This document shows, piece by piece, positions 42,851 through 50,496 of a DNA stretch of 64,000 bases. How positions within the stretch are numbered: position 1 is the first letter of the stretch; every line of letters starts with the position of its first letter. The DNA is taken from assembly GCF_014647875.1 (NCBI RefSeq), contig NZ_BMQA01000008.1, positions 124,001-188,000 on the forward strand, written 5' to 3'. A program made the translations under genes and the position numbers. A model generated the notes under the pieces. It worked only from the letters and a program-made list of their open reading frames with translations. It was not told the origin of the DNA and ran no database searches. The DNA is from Streptomyces brasiliensis (GTDB lineage: Bacteria; Actinomycetota; Actinomycetes; Streptomycetales; Streptomycetaceae).

Positions 42851-43906
42851 TCAGCTGCCGGTGGCGGACTTCCAGTCCTCGATGTACGACGTGAGGTTCT
42901 CGTCGATGTCGTTCCAGTCCGGCTCGAAGACCTCGACGCCGTCCATCAGCTTGGTGAGGGCGATGGCGTTGTCGTCGGTGGCCTTGATGTCCTGACGGGC
43001 GCTGAAGCCGCCGCCGATCTCGCTGACCTGCTGCTGGGCCTGCTGCGAGAGCATGTAGTCGAGGAGCTTCTTGCCGTTCTCGCTGTGCGGGGCCTTGGTG
43101 ACCAGTCCGGCCGCGTACGGCAGGGCGAAGGTGGTGGGCTTGCCGCCCTTTGCCGCCGGGAACCAGATGCCGAGGTTGGGCATGTCCTTGGACTGGGCGT
43201 AGTTCATCTGGACGTCGCCGTTGGCGACGAGGAGTTCGCCCTTGTCGACCTTGGGGGCGAGCTTGCCGGTGGAGGAGGACGGGCCGACGTTGTTGGCCTG
43301 GAGCTTCTTCAGGTAGTCGAGGGCCGCGTCCTTGCCGCCGAAGTCGTGGATCGCCTTGATGAGGACGGCCGTTCCGTCGCCGGCGACGCCGGGCGTGGAG
43401 TACTGGAGCTTCTCCTTGTACTTGGCGTCGAGCAGCTCGTCCCAGGTGGTGGGGGCCTGCTTCAGCTCCTTCTTGTTGTAGACGAACCCGAAGTAGTTGT
43501 TGACGACGGAGGTCCAGGTGCCGTCGGCCGCCTTGTCGGCGCCGTTGACCTGGTCCGAGCCCTCGGGGGCGTACTTCTGCAGCAGCCCCTTGGTGTCGGC
43601 CTGCTGGATGAACGGCGGGAGGCTGACAAGCACGTCGGCCTGCGGGTTGCTCTTCTCGCGCAGGGCGCGCTGCACCACCTCACCGGAGCCGCCCTCGACG
43701 TACTTGACCTTGATACCGGTCTTCTTCTCGAAGTCCTTGAAGACCTGGTCGTACCAGCCGTCGCCGTTCTCGCCCTTGAGGCCGTCCGCGCTGTAGACGG
43801 TGACCTCCTTGGCGTCGGAGTCGGCGGAACCGCTGGAGCAGGCGGTGGCCAGCGGGCTCACGAGGAGACAGACGGCGATGGCGATCTTCAGGCTGTTTCT
43901 GGGCAT
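42851..43906 (-). CDS. Aminophosphonate-type ABC transporter substrate-binding lipoprotein
   Basis: 351 residues; ATG 43906 is preferred, with AAGGAG 11 nt upstream; an in-frame GTG at 43927 is an alternative. The signal ends in the lipobox LATAC. The mature part belongs to the iron/2-aminoethylphosphonate periplasmic-binding group: VTVYSADGLKGENGDGWYDQVFKDFEKKTGIKVKYVEGGSGEVVQRALREKSNPQADVLVSLPPFIQQA, then VVNNYFGFVYNKKEL and GDVQMNYAQSKDMPN. Conserved iron-binding tyrosines are not obvious, and the operon encodes phosphonate enzymes, so an aminophosphonate is the likely ligand. It is the last gene of the six-gene operon. Confidence 0.87.
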   Translation of the reverse strand: MPRNSLKIAIAVCLLVSPLATACSSGSADSDAKEVTVYSADGLKGENGDGWYDQVFKDFEKKTGIKVKYVEGGSGEVVQRALREKSNPQADVLVSLPPFIQQADTKGLLQKYAPEGSDQVNGADKAADGTWTSVVNNYFGFVYNKKELKQAPTTWDELLDAKYKEKLQYSTPGVAGDGTAVLIKAIHDFGGKDAALDYLKKLQANNVGPSSSTGKLAPKVDKGELLVANGDVQMNYAQSKDMPNLGIWFPAAKGGKPTTFALPYAAGLVTKAPHSENGKKLLDYMLSQQAQQQVSEIGGGFSARQDIKATDDNAIALTKLMDGVEVFEPDWNDIDENLTSYIEDWKSATGS

Positions 43907-43943
43907 GACGGGGTGAACTCCTTGCACGGGGCGGGGCTTGGGG

Positions 43944-44741
43944 TCAGCGGTACGAGGCTTTGGTGCGCACGCGGGAGACGGCGAGCAGGACGATCAGTGT
44001 CGCCGTCATCAGCACCACGGCGACGGCGGAGCCCGCGAACAAGGCGCCCCGGTCGGTGGCCGCGTAGATCAGGACGGGCAGCGGGGTCCAGTCGGGCGGA
44101 TAGAGCATCATCGTGGCGCTCAACTCGCCCATGGACAGGGCGAAGCAGAGGCCGGCTGCGGCGGACAGGGAGGGCAGCAGGAGCGGTAGCCGCACCCGCC
44201 ACAGGACGTACGAGGGCCGGGCGCCGAGGGAGGCGGCGGCCTGCTCGTAGGCAGGGTCGAGGCGGGTGATCGCCGCTGAGACCGACTGATGGGCGAAGGC
44301 GGTCACCAGCACCGTGTGGGCGACGATCACGATCCACCGGGTGCCGTTGAGCAGCAGCGGCGGCTGCGAGAAGGCGACCAGGACGGCCAGGCCGACGACC
44401 ACCGAGGGCACGGCGACCGGCAGGACGAACAGGGTGTCGAGCACACGCCGTACCGGCTTCGGGGCGGCGTGCGCGGCGAGCGCGGCCCAGGTGCCGACGG
44501 CGAGCGCGAGGAGGCTGGCCGTGACGGCGGTGACCAGGCTGGTGGTGAGCGCCTGGAGGGCCTCGCCGCGGGTGGCGGCGGTGTAGTGGGCGGTGGTGAA
44601 CCCGGAGGGCAGCACGCTCGACCAGTGGCCGGCGAAGGAGGCGGCCAGGATGACGAGGAGGGGCAGCGCGAAGAGGGGAAGGAACAGGACGAGGAAGACC
44701 AGCCAGACGGCCCACTTCCCGGTACGGCTATGCACCAGCAC
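43944..44741 (-). CDS. ABC transporter permease, second subunit of the aminophosphonate importer
   Basis: 265 residues from GTG 44741, overlapping the preceding permease gene by 14 nt. About six membrane segments are seen (AVWLVFLVLFLPLFALPLLVILAASF onward). The EAA loop reads LDPAYEQAAASLGARPSYVLWRVRLPLLLPS, and FALSMGELSATMMLYPPDWTPLPVLIY is typical of the PhnV-like permeases of 2-aminoethylphosphonate importers. It pairs with the upstream-encoded permease. Confidence 0.88.
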   Translation of the reverse strand: MLVHSRTGKWAVWLVFLVLFLPLFALPLLVILAASFAGHWSSVLPSGFTTAHYTAATRGEALQALTTSLVTAVTASLLALAVGTWAALAAHAAPKPVRRVLDTLFVLPVAVPSVVVGLAVLVAFSQPPLLLNGTRWIVIVAHTVLVTAFAHQSVSAAITRLDPAYEQAAASLGARPSYVLWRVRLPLLLPSLSAAAGLCFALSMGELSATMMLYPPDWTPLPVLIYAATDRGALFAGSAVAVVLMTATLIVLLAVSRVRTKASYR

Positions 44742-45546
44742 GACGGCTCACCACCCGGTAGAGGCCGTACAGCCCCACGGAGATCAGGACGTTGACGACG
44801 GCAACCACGCAGGCGCCCGGATAGTCGGACTCGAGGATCGCCTTGCTGTAGACGAGCATCGGCAGGGTCGTGACCCCCTTGGCGCCGGTGAACAGCACGA
44901 TGCCGAACTCGTTGAGGCACAGCACCAGCACGAGGCTGCCGCCGGCCGCCAGCGCGGGCAGCGCCTCCGGCAGGATCACCTGCCGCACGATGCGCGGGGC
45001 CCGGGCGCCGAGCGAACTCGCCGCCTCCAGCTGCGCGGTGTCGAGCTGCGAGAACGCGGCGAGCAGCGGCCGCATCACGAAGGGCGTGAAGTAGGTGACC
45101 TCGGCCAGCAGCACCCCCCAGGGCGTGGTGAGAAACCGGAAGGGCCCCTCGGCGGCGCCGGTGACGTCGGTCCACAGCCCGTTGGCCATGCCGACGGTGC
45201 CGTAGATGAAGAGGAGGGCGAGCGTGATGAGGAAGGACGGGAAGGACAGGAAGACGTCCACGAACCGGGCGACGGCCTTCGCCCCGGGAAACGGTACGAA
45301 GGCGATGACGAGCGCGAGCACGAACCCGAGCACCAGACACCCGACGGTGGCGGCGAGGGCCAGCCAGACGGTGGTCCACAGGGCTTCACGGAAGGCGGCC
45401 GAGGCGAAGACGTCGGCGTACGGCTGGAGGGAGGTGCCACCCGTGTCGGGGTGGATGGACTGCCGGCCGACGAGGACGAGGGGGTAGAGGAAGAAGAGGG
45501 CGAGGAGGGCCACTGGGGGCAGGGCCCACGCCAGGCGCCTAGTCAT
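44728..45546 (-). CDS. ABC transporter permease, first subunit of the aminophosphonate importer
   Basis: 272 residues, ATG 45546, overlapping the ATPase stop by 8 nt. Six hydrophobic segments start with ALPPVALLALFFLYPLVLVG. The EAA loop is LDTAQLEAASSLGARAPRIVRQVILPEALPALAAGG. The C-terminal part has NEFGIVLFTGAKGVTTLPMLVYSKAI, characteristic of PhnU-like permeases. It works with the next permease, the ATPase and the binding lipoprotein. Confidence 0.88.
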   Translation of the reverse strand: MTRRLAWALPPVALLALFFLYPLVLVGRQSIHPDTGGTSLQPYADVFASAAFREALWTTVWLALAATVGCLVLGFVLALVIAFVPFPGAKAVARFVDVFLSFPSFLITLALLFIYGTVGMANGLWTDVTGAAEGPFRFLTTPWGVLLAEVTYFTPFVMRPLLAAFSQLDTAQLEAASSLGARAPRIVRQVILPEALPALAAGGSLVLVLCLNEFGIVLFTGAKGVTTLPMLVYSKAILESDYPGACVVAVVNVLISVGLYGLYRVVSRRAGA

Positions 45547-46585
45547 GGCCGACTCCGGCGGGGAGCAGACTTGCGTCGCCGGGTGCGAAGTGCAGGGTGA
45601 CCTCCGCCCCGTTCGCCGGCGGGTCCGTCAGTTCACGCACATCCGCCGTCACCACATGTCCGGCCACCTCGACGGAGAGCCGGTGGGTGGCGCCTCGCCA
45701 CTGGATGTCGCCGACCGTGCCGGTGAGCCGGTTGGGGCCGTCGCCGAGCCCGATGAGGTGCGGGCGTATGCACAGGGTGGCGCCCGCGCCCGCGACCGCC
45801 CCGGCGGTGTCCATCTTCAGCTCGATGCCGCCGAAGACGACACCGCCGGAACCGACGGTCACGGGAAGGAGGTTGGCGTTGCCGACGAAGGACGCGGTGA
45901 ACTCATTGGCCGGGGCCCGGTACAGCTCCTGCGGCGTGCCGCAGGCCTGCAGTCGCGCACGGTCCATCACGGCGATCCGGTCCGCCAGGGTCAGCGCCTC
46001 CACCTGGTCATGGGTGACGTAGAGGATCGAGACATCGGGCAGCTCCCGGTGCAGCCGGGCGAGTTCGGCGAGCATCCCGGACCGCAGCCGGGCGTCGAGC
46101 GCGGACAGGGGCTCGTCGAGGAGCAGCACATCAGGGCGTACGGCGAGCGCCCGTGCGATGGCGACCCGTTGCTGCTGCCCACCGGACAACTCCCGTGGAT
46201 GCCGCCGCGCGTACGCCGCCATCCCGGTCATATCCAGCGCCTCGGCGACCCGCTGCCGTATCTCGCCCCGCGCGACCTTGCGCGCCTTGAGTCCGAAGGC
46301 GACGTTGTCCTCGACCCGCATGTGCGGGAAGAGGGCGTACTGCTGGACGACCATCCCGATGCCCCGCCGATACGGCGGCAGGTCGGTCACGTCACGGTCG
46401 CCGAGGAACACCCGCCCCGACGCGGGCCGTACGAACCCGGCGACCGCCCGCAGCGCGGTGGTCTTGCCGGAGCCGGACGGCCCGAGCAGCGCCATCACCT
46501 CGCCGGGTTCGACGGTGAGGTCGAGGGCGTCGAGGACGACGGTGTTGCCGTAGGCGACCGTGACAGAGTCGAAGCGGATGCCCAT
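45539..46585 (-). CDS. ABC transporter ATPase of the aminophosphonate importer
   Basis: 348 residues; ATG 46585 opens the conserved MGIRFDSVTVAYG. It has Walker A GPSGSGKTT, Q loop VVQQYALFPHM, signature LSGGQQQRVAIARAL, Walker B LLLDEPLSALD and switch YVTHDQVEAL. A C-terminal TOBE/OB domain (IRPHLIGLGDGPNRLTGTVGDIQWRGATHRLSVEV) is typical of PotA/FbpC/PhnT-type ATPases. It starts 1 nt after the end of the phosphonatase-like gene, so the operon is continuous. Confidence 0.92.
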   Translation of the reverse strand: MGIRFDSVTVAYGNTVVLDALDLTVEPGEVMALLGPSGSGKTTALRAVAGFVRPASGRVFLGDRDVTDLPPYRRGIGMVVQQYALFPHMRVEDNVAFGLKARKVARGEIRQRVAEALDMTGMAAYARRHPRELSGGQQQRVAIARALAVRPDVLLLDEPLSALDARLRSGMLAELARLHRELPDVSILYVTHDQVEALTLADRIAVMDRARLQACGTPQELYRAPANEFTASFVGNANLLPVTVGSGGVVFGGIELKMDTAGAVAGAGATLCIRPHLIGLGDGPNRLTGTVGDIQWRGATHRLSVEVAGHVVTADVRELTDPPANGAEVTLHFAPGDASLLPAGVGHD

Positions 46586-46586
46586 C

Positions 46587-47321
46587 TCAGCCGGTTCCCT
46601 CGAGCAGCTCGGGCAGTTCGGCGACAGAACCGAGGACATGGGTGGCGCCGGCCGCGCGCAGATCGGCGTCGCCGTGCGCCCCGGTGAGCACTCCGGCCAC
46701 CACACCGGCCCCGGCGCGTACGCCGCTGCGCATGTCGTACGAGGTGTCACCGACGACCGCGACCTGCCGTACGTCGTCGGCCGCCCCGGTGCGCACGAAC
46801 GCCGTGAGCGCCATGTCCGGGTACGGCCGCCCGCGCCCGCCGGCGTCGGCCGGGGACAGGGTGAGGTCCGCGAGGTCGCGCCAGCCGAGGGCGTCGAGGA
46901 TCGCGTCCTGGGTGACGCGGGAGAATCCGGTGGTCAGGACGACGGTACGGCCGCTGCCCCGCAGCTTCTCGACGGCCTCGCGGGCGCCCGGGATCGGCTC
47001 GATCAGACCGCCGTCGACGAGCGCGCCGTACGCCTCCTCGAAGGCGGAGTTGCCACGCTGGGCCAGGTCCTCCTCGCCGAACAGATGCCGGAAGACGGAG
47101 ATCTTGGACTCGCCCATGGTGGCGCGGACGTAGGCGAGTTGCTCCTCGAACCGCGGCGAGCCGGGCTCCACGCCCAGCGTCTGCACGGCGGTGGCGAAGG
47201 CGCGCTCGACGAGACCGCCGTCGGCGACGGTCGTGCCGGCCATGTCGAGGACGACGAGACGGATGTCGGAGGTCATGGGGGTCACCGGATTCGTGGGGGT
47301 CGTGGGGGTCATGGTGGTCAC
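46587..47321 (-). CDS. Phosphonatase-like HAD hydrolase
   Basis: 244 residues if started at GTG 47321, whose GTGA overlaps the oxidase stop; ATG 47276 (MTSDIRLVVLDMAG) is a plausible shorter start because the extra residues are a low-complexity MTPTTPTNPVTP. HAD motif I is VVLDMAGTT, the form shared with phosphonoacetaldehyde hydrolase; motif II is VVLTTGFS and motif IV is VAVVGDTSYDMRSGVRAG. The Schiff-base Lys of true PhnX is not evident in the cap, which fits the phosphonatase-like branch (TIGR03351 type) that is found next to FAD amine oxidases. It probably cleaves the C-P bond of an oxidised aminophosphonate. Confidence 0.87.
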   Translation of the reverse strand: MTTMTPTTPTNPVTPMTSDIRLVVLDMAGTTVADGGLVERAFATAVQTLGVEPGSPRFEEQLAYVRATMGESKISVFRHLFGEEDLAQRGNSAFEEAYGALVDGGLIEPIPGAREAVEKLRGSGRTVVLTTGFSRVTQDAILDALGWRDLADLTLSPADAGGRGRPYPDMALTAFVRTGAADDVRQVAVVGDTSYDMRSGVRAGAGVVAGVLTGAHGDADLRAAGATHVLGSVAELPELLEGTG

Positions 47322-48442
47322 CAGCCCAGTTCGTCGGCGGTCGTCTCGGCGATGGCGGGCGAGCAGGTCATTCCGCGCCCGCCGGGTCCCGTCACCAGCC
47401 ACACCCCGTCGGCCACCCGCTGCCGGTGCACCACCCGGGCCGGGTCGGTGCACTGCGCGTACACCCCGGCCCAGCGGCGCCGGATCCTGGGCAGCGGGCG
47501 GCCCAGGAGGGACTCGACGACCTCGGTGAGGTGGTCGTAGGGGTCCTCGAGGGTGTCGAAGGCGAAGGGGTGCTCGTACTCGTGGGTGTCGCCGATCGTC
47601 AGGCCGCCGTCGGCGCGCTGCACCATGAGCAGCTGCATGCGGTGCGCGGCGGCCGTCTCGGCCTGCGGCTGCCCGGAGTTGAGCGCGTCCAGGGCCTCGG
47701 AGGCGTACGCGGGGTAGTAGCGGAAGCTGTCCGCGTCGGCGACCGAGGTGGTGAGCGGTTCGCCCAGCGGGTCGGTCTGCATCATCTGCAGCCGTACGCG
47801 GCGCACGGGCAACTCGGGTCCGGCGAGTTCGCGCACGAGCCCGCCGAGCCAGGCGCCGGTGCACAGGACGACGGCGTCGGCGTGGTACACGTCGCCGTGG
47901 TCGTCGCGGACGGTCCCGGCGCCGACCACCTCACGCACCTCGCGGCCGGGCAGGAAGGTGTAGTTCGGGGACTTCAGCAGCTCGGCGCGCAGGGCGAGCT
48001 GGGCGGTGCGGGGCTCGACGGCGGCGTCGCGCTCGCAGTACAGGGCCGCGTCGAAGTCGCCCCGGAGGGCGGGGTTGAGGGCGCGTGCCTCGCCGGGGGT
48101 CAGCAGTTTGTAGCCGCGGGCGGCGGCGTCCGGGCGGGCCACGGCGGCCTCGGCGACCGCACGTTCGAGGGCGCCGCGCACGGGGGTGAGCGAGCCGTTG
48201 GCGCGGAAGCCCAGCGCGGGCACCCGCTCCCCGATCCGCTCCCACAACTCTCGTGCGCGCAGGGCGGTTTCGAGTTCCTCCCCGCCCGCGCGCCCGCTCA
48301 CCCAGATCTGCCCGAAGTTGCGCAACGACGCGCCGCGAGCCTCCGCCTCGCGCTCGATCTGTACGACCTCGTGGCCGCGTTCCACTGCTTGCCAGGCGTG
48401 CATGGTGCCCACCACGCCTGCTCCTACGACTGTCACTCTCAC
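47318..48442 (-). CDS. FAD-dependent amine oxidoreductase (TIGR03364-type, aminophosphonate-linked)
   Basis: 374 residues from GTG 48442 (GTG 48451 is an alternative). The FAD-binding Rossmann motif is VTVVGAGVVGTMHAW followed by the acidic QIEREAEARGASLRNFGQIWVSGR. It is a DAO/glycine-oxidase-type enzyme: LQMMQTDPLGEPL, DGGLTIGDTHEYEH, RRRWAGVYAQCTD and the C-terminal VTGPGGRGMTCSPAIAE. The subgroup occurs next to phosphonatase-like hydrolases and phosphonate transporters, where it is thought to deaminate an aminophosphonate to an aldehyde. It is the first gene of the six-gene catabolic/uptake operon. An operator-like site lies 74 nt upstream. Confidence 0.88.
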   Translation of the reverse strand: MRVTVVGAGVVGTMHAWQAVERGHEVVQIEREAEARGASLRNFGQIWVSGRAGGEELETALRARELWERIGERVPALGFRANGSLTPVRGALERAVAEAAVARPDAAARGYKLLTPGEARALNPALRGDFDAALYCERDAAVEPRTAQLALRAELLKSPNYTFLPGREVREVVGAGTVRDDHGDVYHADAVVLCTGAWLGGLVRELAGPELPVRRVRLQMMQTDPLGEPLTTSVADADSFRYYPAYASEALDALNSGQPQAETAAAHRMQLLMVQRADGGLTIGDTHEYEHPFAFDTLEDPYDHLTEVVESLLGRPLPRIRRRWAGVYAQCTDPARVVHRQRVADGVWLVTGPGGRGMTCSPAIAETTADELGW

Positions 48443-48515
48443 GGCGGTCACGCTCGTCGGGAATGGGGAACCGGAATGAACCGGATGGCGACGAGAGGGT
48501 GAACGACCCATCACG

Positions 48516-48531
48516 TTTGGGCTAGACCCGT
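48516..48531 (-). promoter_or_regulatory. GntR-type operator upstream of the aminophosphonate operon
   Basis: On the minus strand ACGGGTCTAGCCCAAA contains GGTCTAGCCC, one mismatch from the perfect inverted repeat GGTCTAGACC. HutC-subfamily regulators (PhnF, NagR, DasR) bind sites of this form. It is 74 nt upstream of the first operon gene and downstream of the regulator gene. It could be bound by the adjacent GntR protein or by DasR. Confidence 0.55.
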
Positions 48532-48577
48532 TATCATTTCGTGACACGCGTGGGAGATGGGGTGCCGGTCGTTCCGG

Positions 48578-49333
48578 TCAGCCGTTCAGATGCGCGGAGA
48601 AGGAGAACCGGTCCCCGCGGTAGAGGCTCCGCACCCGCTCCAGGGGCTGCCCTTCCGTGTCCCGGGACACCCGGTGGATCAGCAGCATCGGAAGGGCGGG
48701 CGGGGTACCGATGAGGAGGGCCTCGCGCGGGGTGGCGAGCACGGTCTCGATGCGTTCGTCGGCGTCGCCGAAGGTGATGCCCTGGGCGTTCAGATAGGCG
48801 TAGAAGGAGGAGTCGGGCTCGAAGTCCGCGTCCAGGCGCGGGACTCGGGACACGGCCACGTAGGTGCTCTCCAGGCCGACCCGTTCGTCGTCGGCGAGCA
48901 GGACGCGCTCCAGGTGCCAGACGAGCTCGCCCCGGACGAGGCCGGTCTCGGCGGCGAGGGCGTCCGGGGCGGGGAAGCGGTCGAGGGAGACGAGGGTACG
49001 GCCCGGGGTGCGCCCCTGCCGCCGTACGCCCTCGGTGTAGCTGGCGAGCGAGAGGGGCTGCTCCAGCTTGGGTCCGGCGACGACGGTCCCGCGCCCCTGC
49101 CGTCTGAGCCGCCCCTCCAGCACCAGTTCGCGCACGGCCTGCCGCACGGTTTCGCGGGCGACTTCGAAGCGCTCGGCGAGATCGCGTTCGGTGGGGATGA
49201 GGTTGCCCTCCCCCAACTCCTCGACGAGCACGCTGAGCCGCGCCTTCACCGCGTAGTACTTCGGGATGCGCCCGTGCTCGGGAATGCCGGAGCGGACGGG
49301 GGCGCCTGGGGCCTGGTCGTTCGGGTAGTCCAC
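48578..49333 (-). CDS. GntR/HutC-family regulator with UTRA domain
   Basis: 251 residues, GTG 49333. The N-terminal winged helix reads YAVKARLSVLVEELGEGNLIPTERDLAERFEVARETVRQAVRELVLEGRLRRQGRGTVV. The C-terminal UTRA effector domain has LVRGELVWHLERVLLADDERVGLESTYVAVSRVP, FYAYLNAQGITFGDADERIETVLAT and LPMLLIHRVSRDTEGQPLERVRSLYRGDRFSF. It lies directly upstream of the aminophosphonate operon in the same direction and is very likely its repressor, with effector an aminophosphonate or its metabolite. Confidence 0.92.
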   Translation of the reverse strand: MDYPNDQAPGAPVRSGIPEHGRIPKYYAVKARLSVLVEELGEGNLIPTERDLAERFEVARETVRQAVRELVLEGRLRRQGRGTVVAGPKLEQPLSLASYTEGVRRQGRTPGRTLVSLDRFPAPDALAAETGLVRGELVWHLERVLLADDERVGLESTYVAVSRVPRLDADFEPDSSFYAYLNAQGITFGDADERIETVLATPREALLIGTPPALPMLLIHRVSRDTEGQPLERVRSLYRGDRFSFSAHLNG

Positions 49334-49447
49334 GCAGGGATCGTCGCAGACGGGAGGGGGGAAGTCGGGCGGGGACCCCGGGAACGGCCTGCGGCTGCGG
49401 CCCGCGCGGCCGGCTCGGCCCCCGCGATCACGGCCCGCGCATACCGC

Positions 49448-50374
49448 TCAGCGCCGTCGGCGGACCAGCACGTAGACGCTGCCGCCGGCGGCGAGCAGAC
49501 CGGCGAACACCGTGCCGGCGGCGTGCGCGACGGCGAGGCCGGTGCCCGCGAGTTCCTCGGCCTCCTCGTCATTTCCGGCGGCCTCGGCGCTGTCGCTCTT
49601 GCCGGTCCCGTCGGTTCCGTCGGTCTCGCCGGCGGACGCGAGGGCGGAGCCGGCGGACGCGAGGGCGGAACCGGTGGGCGTGGGAGCGGTGCCGGTGTCG
49701 GGGGCGGAACTGGCGCCCCCCGGGGTCTCGGAGCCGTCGGGGCTCCCAGAACTGGAACTCTCCGGAGCCGCCGTACCGGAACCGTCCACCTGCCCCTCCC
49801 CGGCCTTCTCACCGCGCCCGTCCGCGACCCGGAACCGGTAGTCGTTCGACTCCCCCACCCAGTCACCGTCCTCCTCGTGCCGCTGGACGACGGCCGCGTT
49901 GGCGGTGATGTCGTCGGGTACGGCGTCGGAGGTGACCGCCAGCCTGACCTTCACGCTGACGGTCCTGCCGGGGGCCACGGTGAACCCGGCGAAGTCGTCC
50001 CCGTCGAAGGCGCCGACGAGTTCGTGCTCGTCGGTGGCCGCGAAGCGCACGGGGCGGGCGCGCGAGCTGTCGTAGAACTCCAGTTGGGGCTGGGCGGGCT
50101 TCAGCGCGCGCTTGCTGTCGACGAGCACGACGACGGGGTGGATGTCGGCGCAGGAGCGGTCGGTGGTGTTGGTGAGGTCGATGTACCAGGTGCCGAACCC
50201 GCCCCCCGCCGTGTAGGACGCCGGCCCGCCGCGAATGCGCGTGCTCAGCGGGAACTCGCGGTCGTCCGCACCGGCGCAGCTGGGAGCGGCGCCGGCCCGG
50301 GCGGTCTCGGACGACACGGAAACGAGGACGGCGGCTGCGGCCAGGCAGAGGGACAAGGACAAGCACAGTCGCAT
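49448..50374 (-). CDS. LAxTG-type surface protein with C-terminal membrane anchor
   Basis: 308 residues, ATG 50374 (GTG 50380 also in frame; no clear ribosome site). A signal peptide (1-27) is followed by a beta-rich domain of about 150 residues (YTAGGGFGTWYIDLTNTTDRSCADIHPVVVLVDSK ... GRTVSVKVRLAVTSDAVPDDITANAAVVQ) and a Ser/Gly/Thr/Ala linker of low complexity (tandem GSALASA units). The end is EELAGTG, a hydrophobic helix and RRRR: a cell-wall sorting signal of the LAxTG form used by class E sortases. It is a likely sortase substrate, attached to peptidoglycan. The domain itself is not one I can name. Confidence 0.87.
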   Translation of the reverse strand: MRLCLSLSLCLAAAAVLVSVSSETARAGAAPSCAGADDREFPLSTRIRGGPASYTAGGGFGTWYIDLTNTTDRSCADIHPVVVLVDSKRALKPAQPQLEFYDSSRARPVRFAATDEHELVGAFDGDDFAGFTVAPGRTVSVKVRLAVTSDAVPDDITANAAVVQRHEEDGDWVGESNDYRFRVADGRGEKAGEGQVDGSGTAAPESSSSGSPDGSETPGGASSAPDTGTAPTPTGSALASAGSALASAGETDGTDGTGKSDSAEAAGNDEEAEELAGTGLAVAHAAGTVFAGLLAAGGSVYVLVRRRR

Positions 50375-50496
50375 GAACACATGACCATGTCGGACGCGAC
50401 TGGGAAAACGACGGCACCACGACGGCCGAGCACCCGGAACCACGCGACCGGCCGACCCCACGACCGCCCCTCACCCGCTCCGGCGGGAGCCGACCC

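Noticed and set aside
49640..49680. GGCGGACGCGAGGGCGGAGCC tandem repeat as a regulatory or CRISPR-like element
   Set aside because: It is the codon repeat for the GSALASA linker of the surface protein, with only two units.
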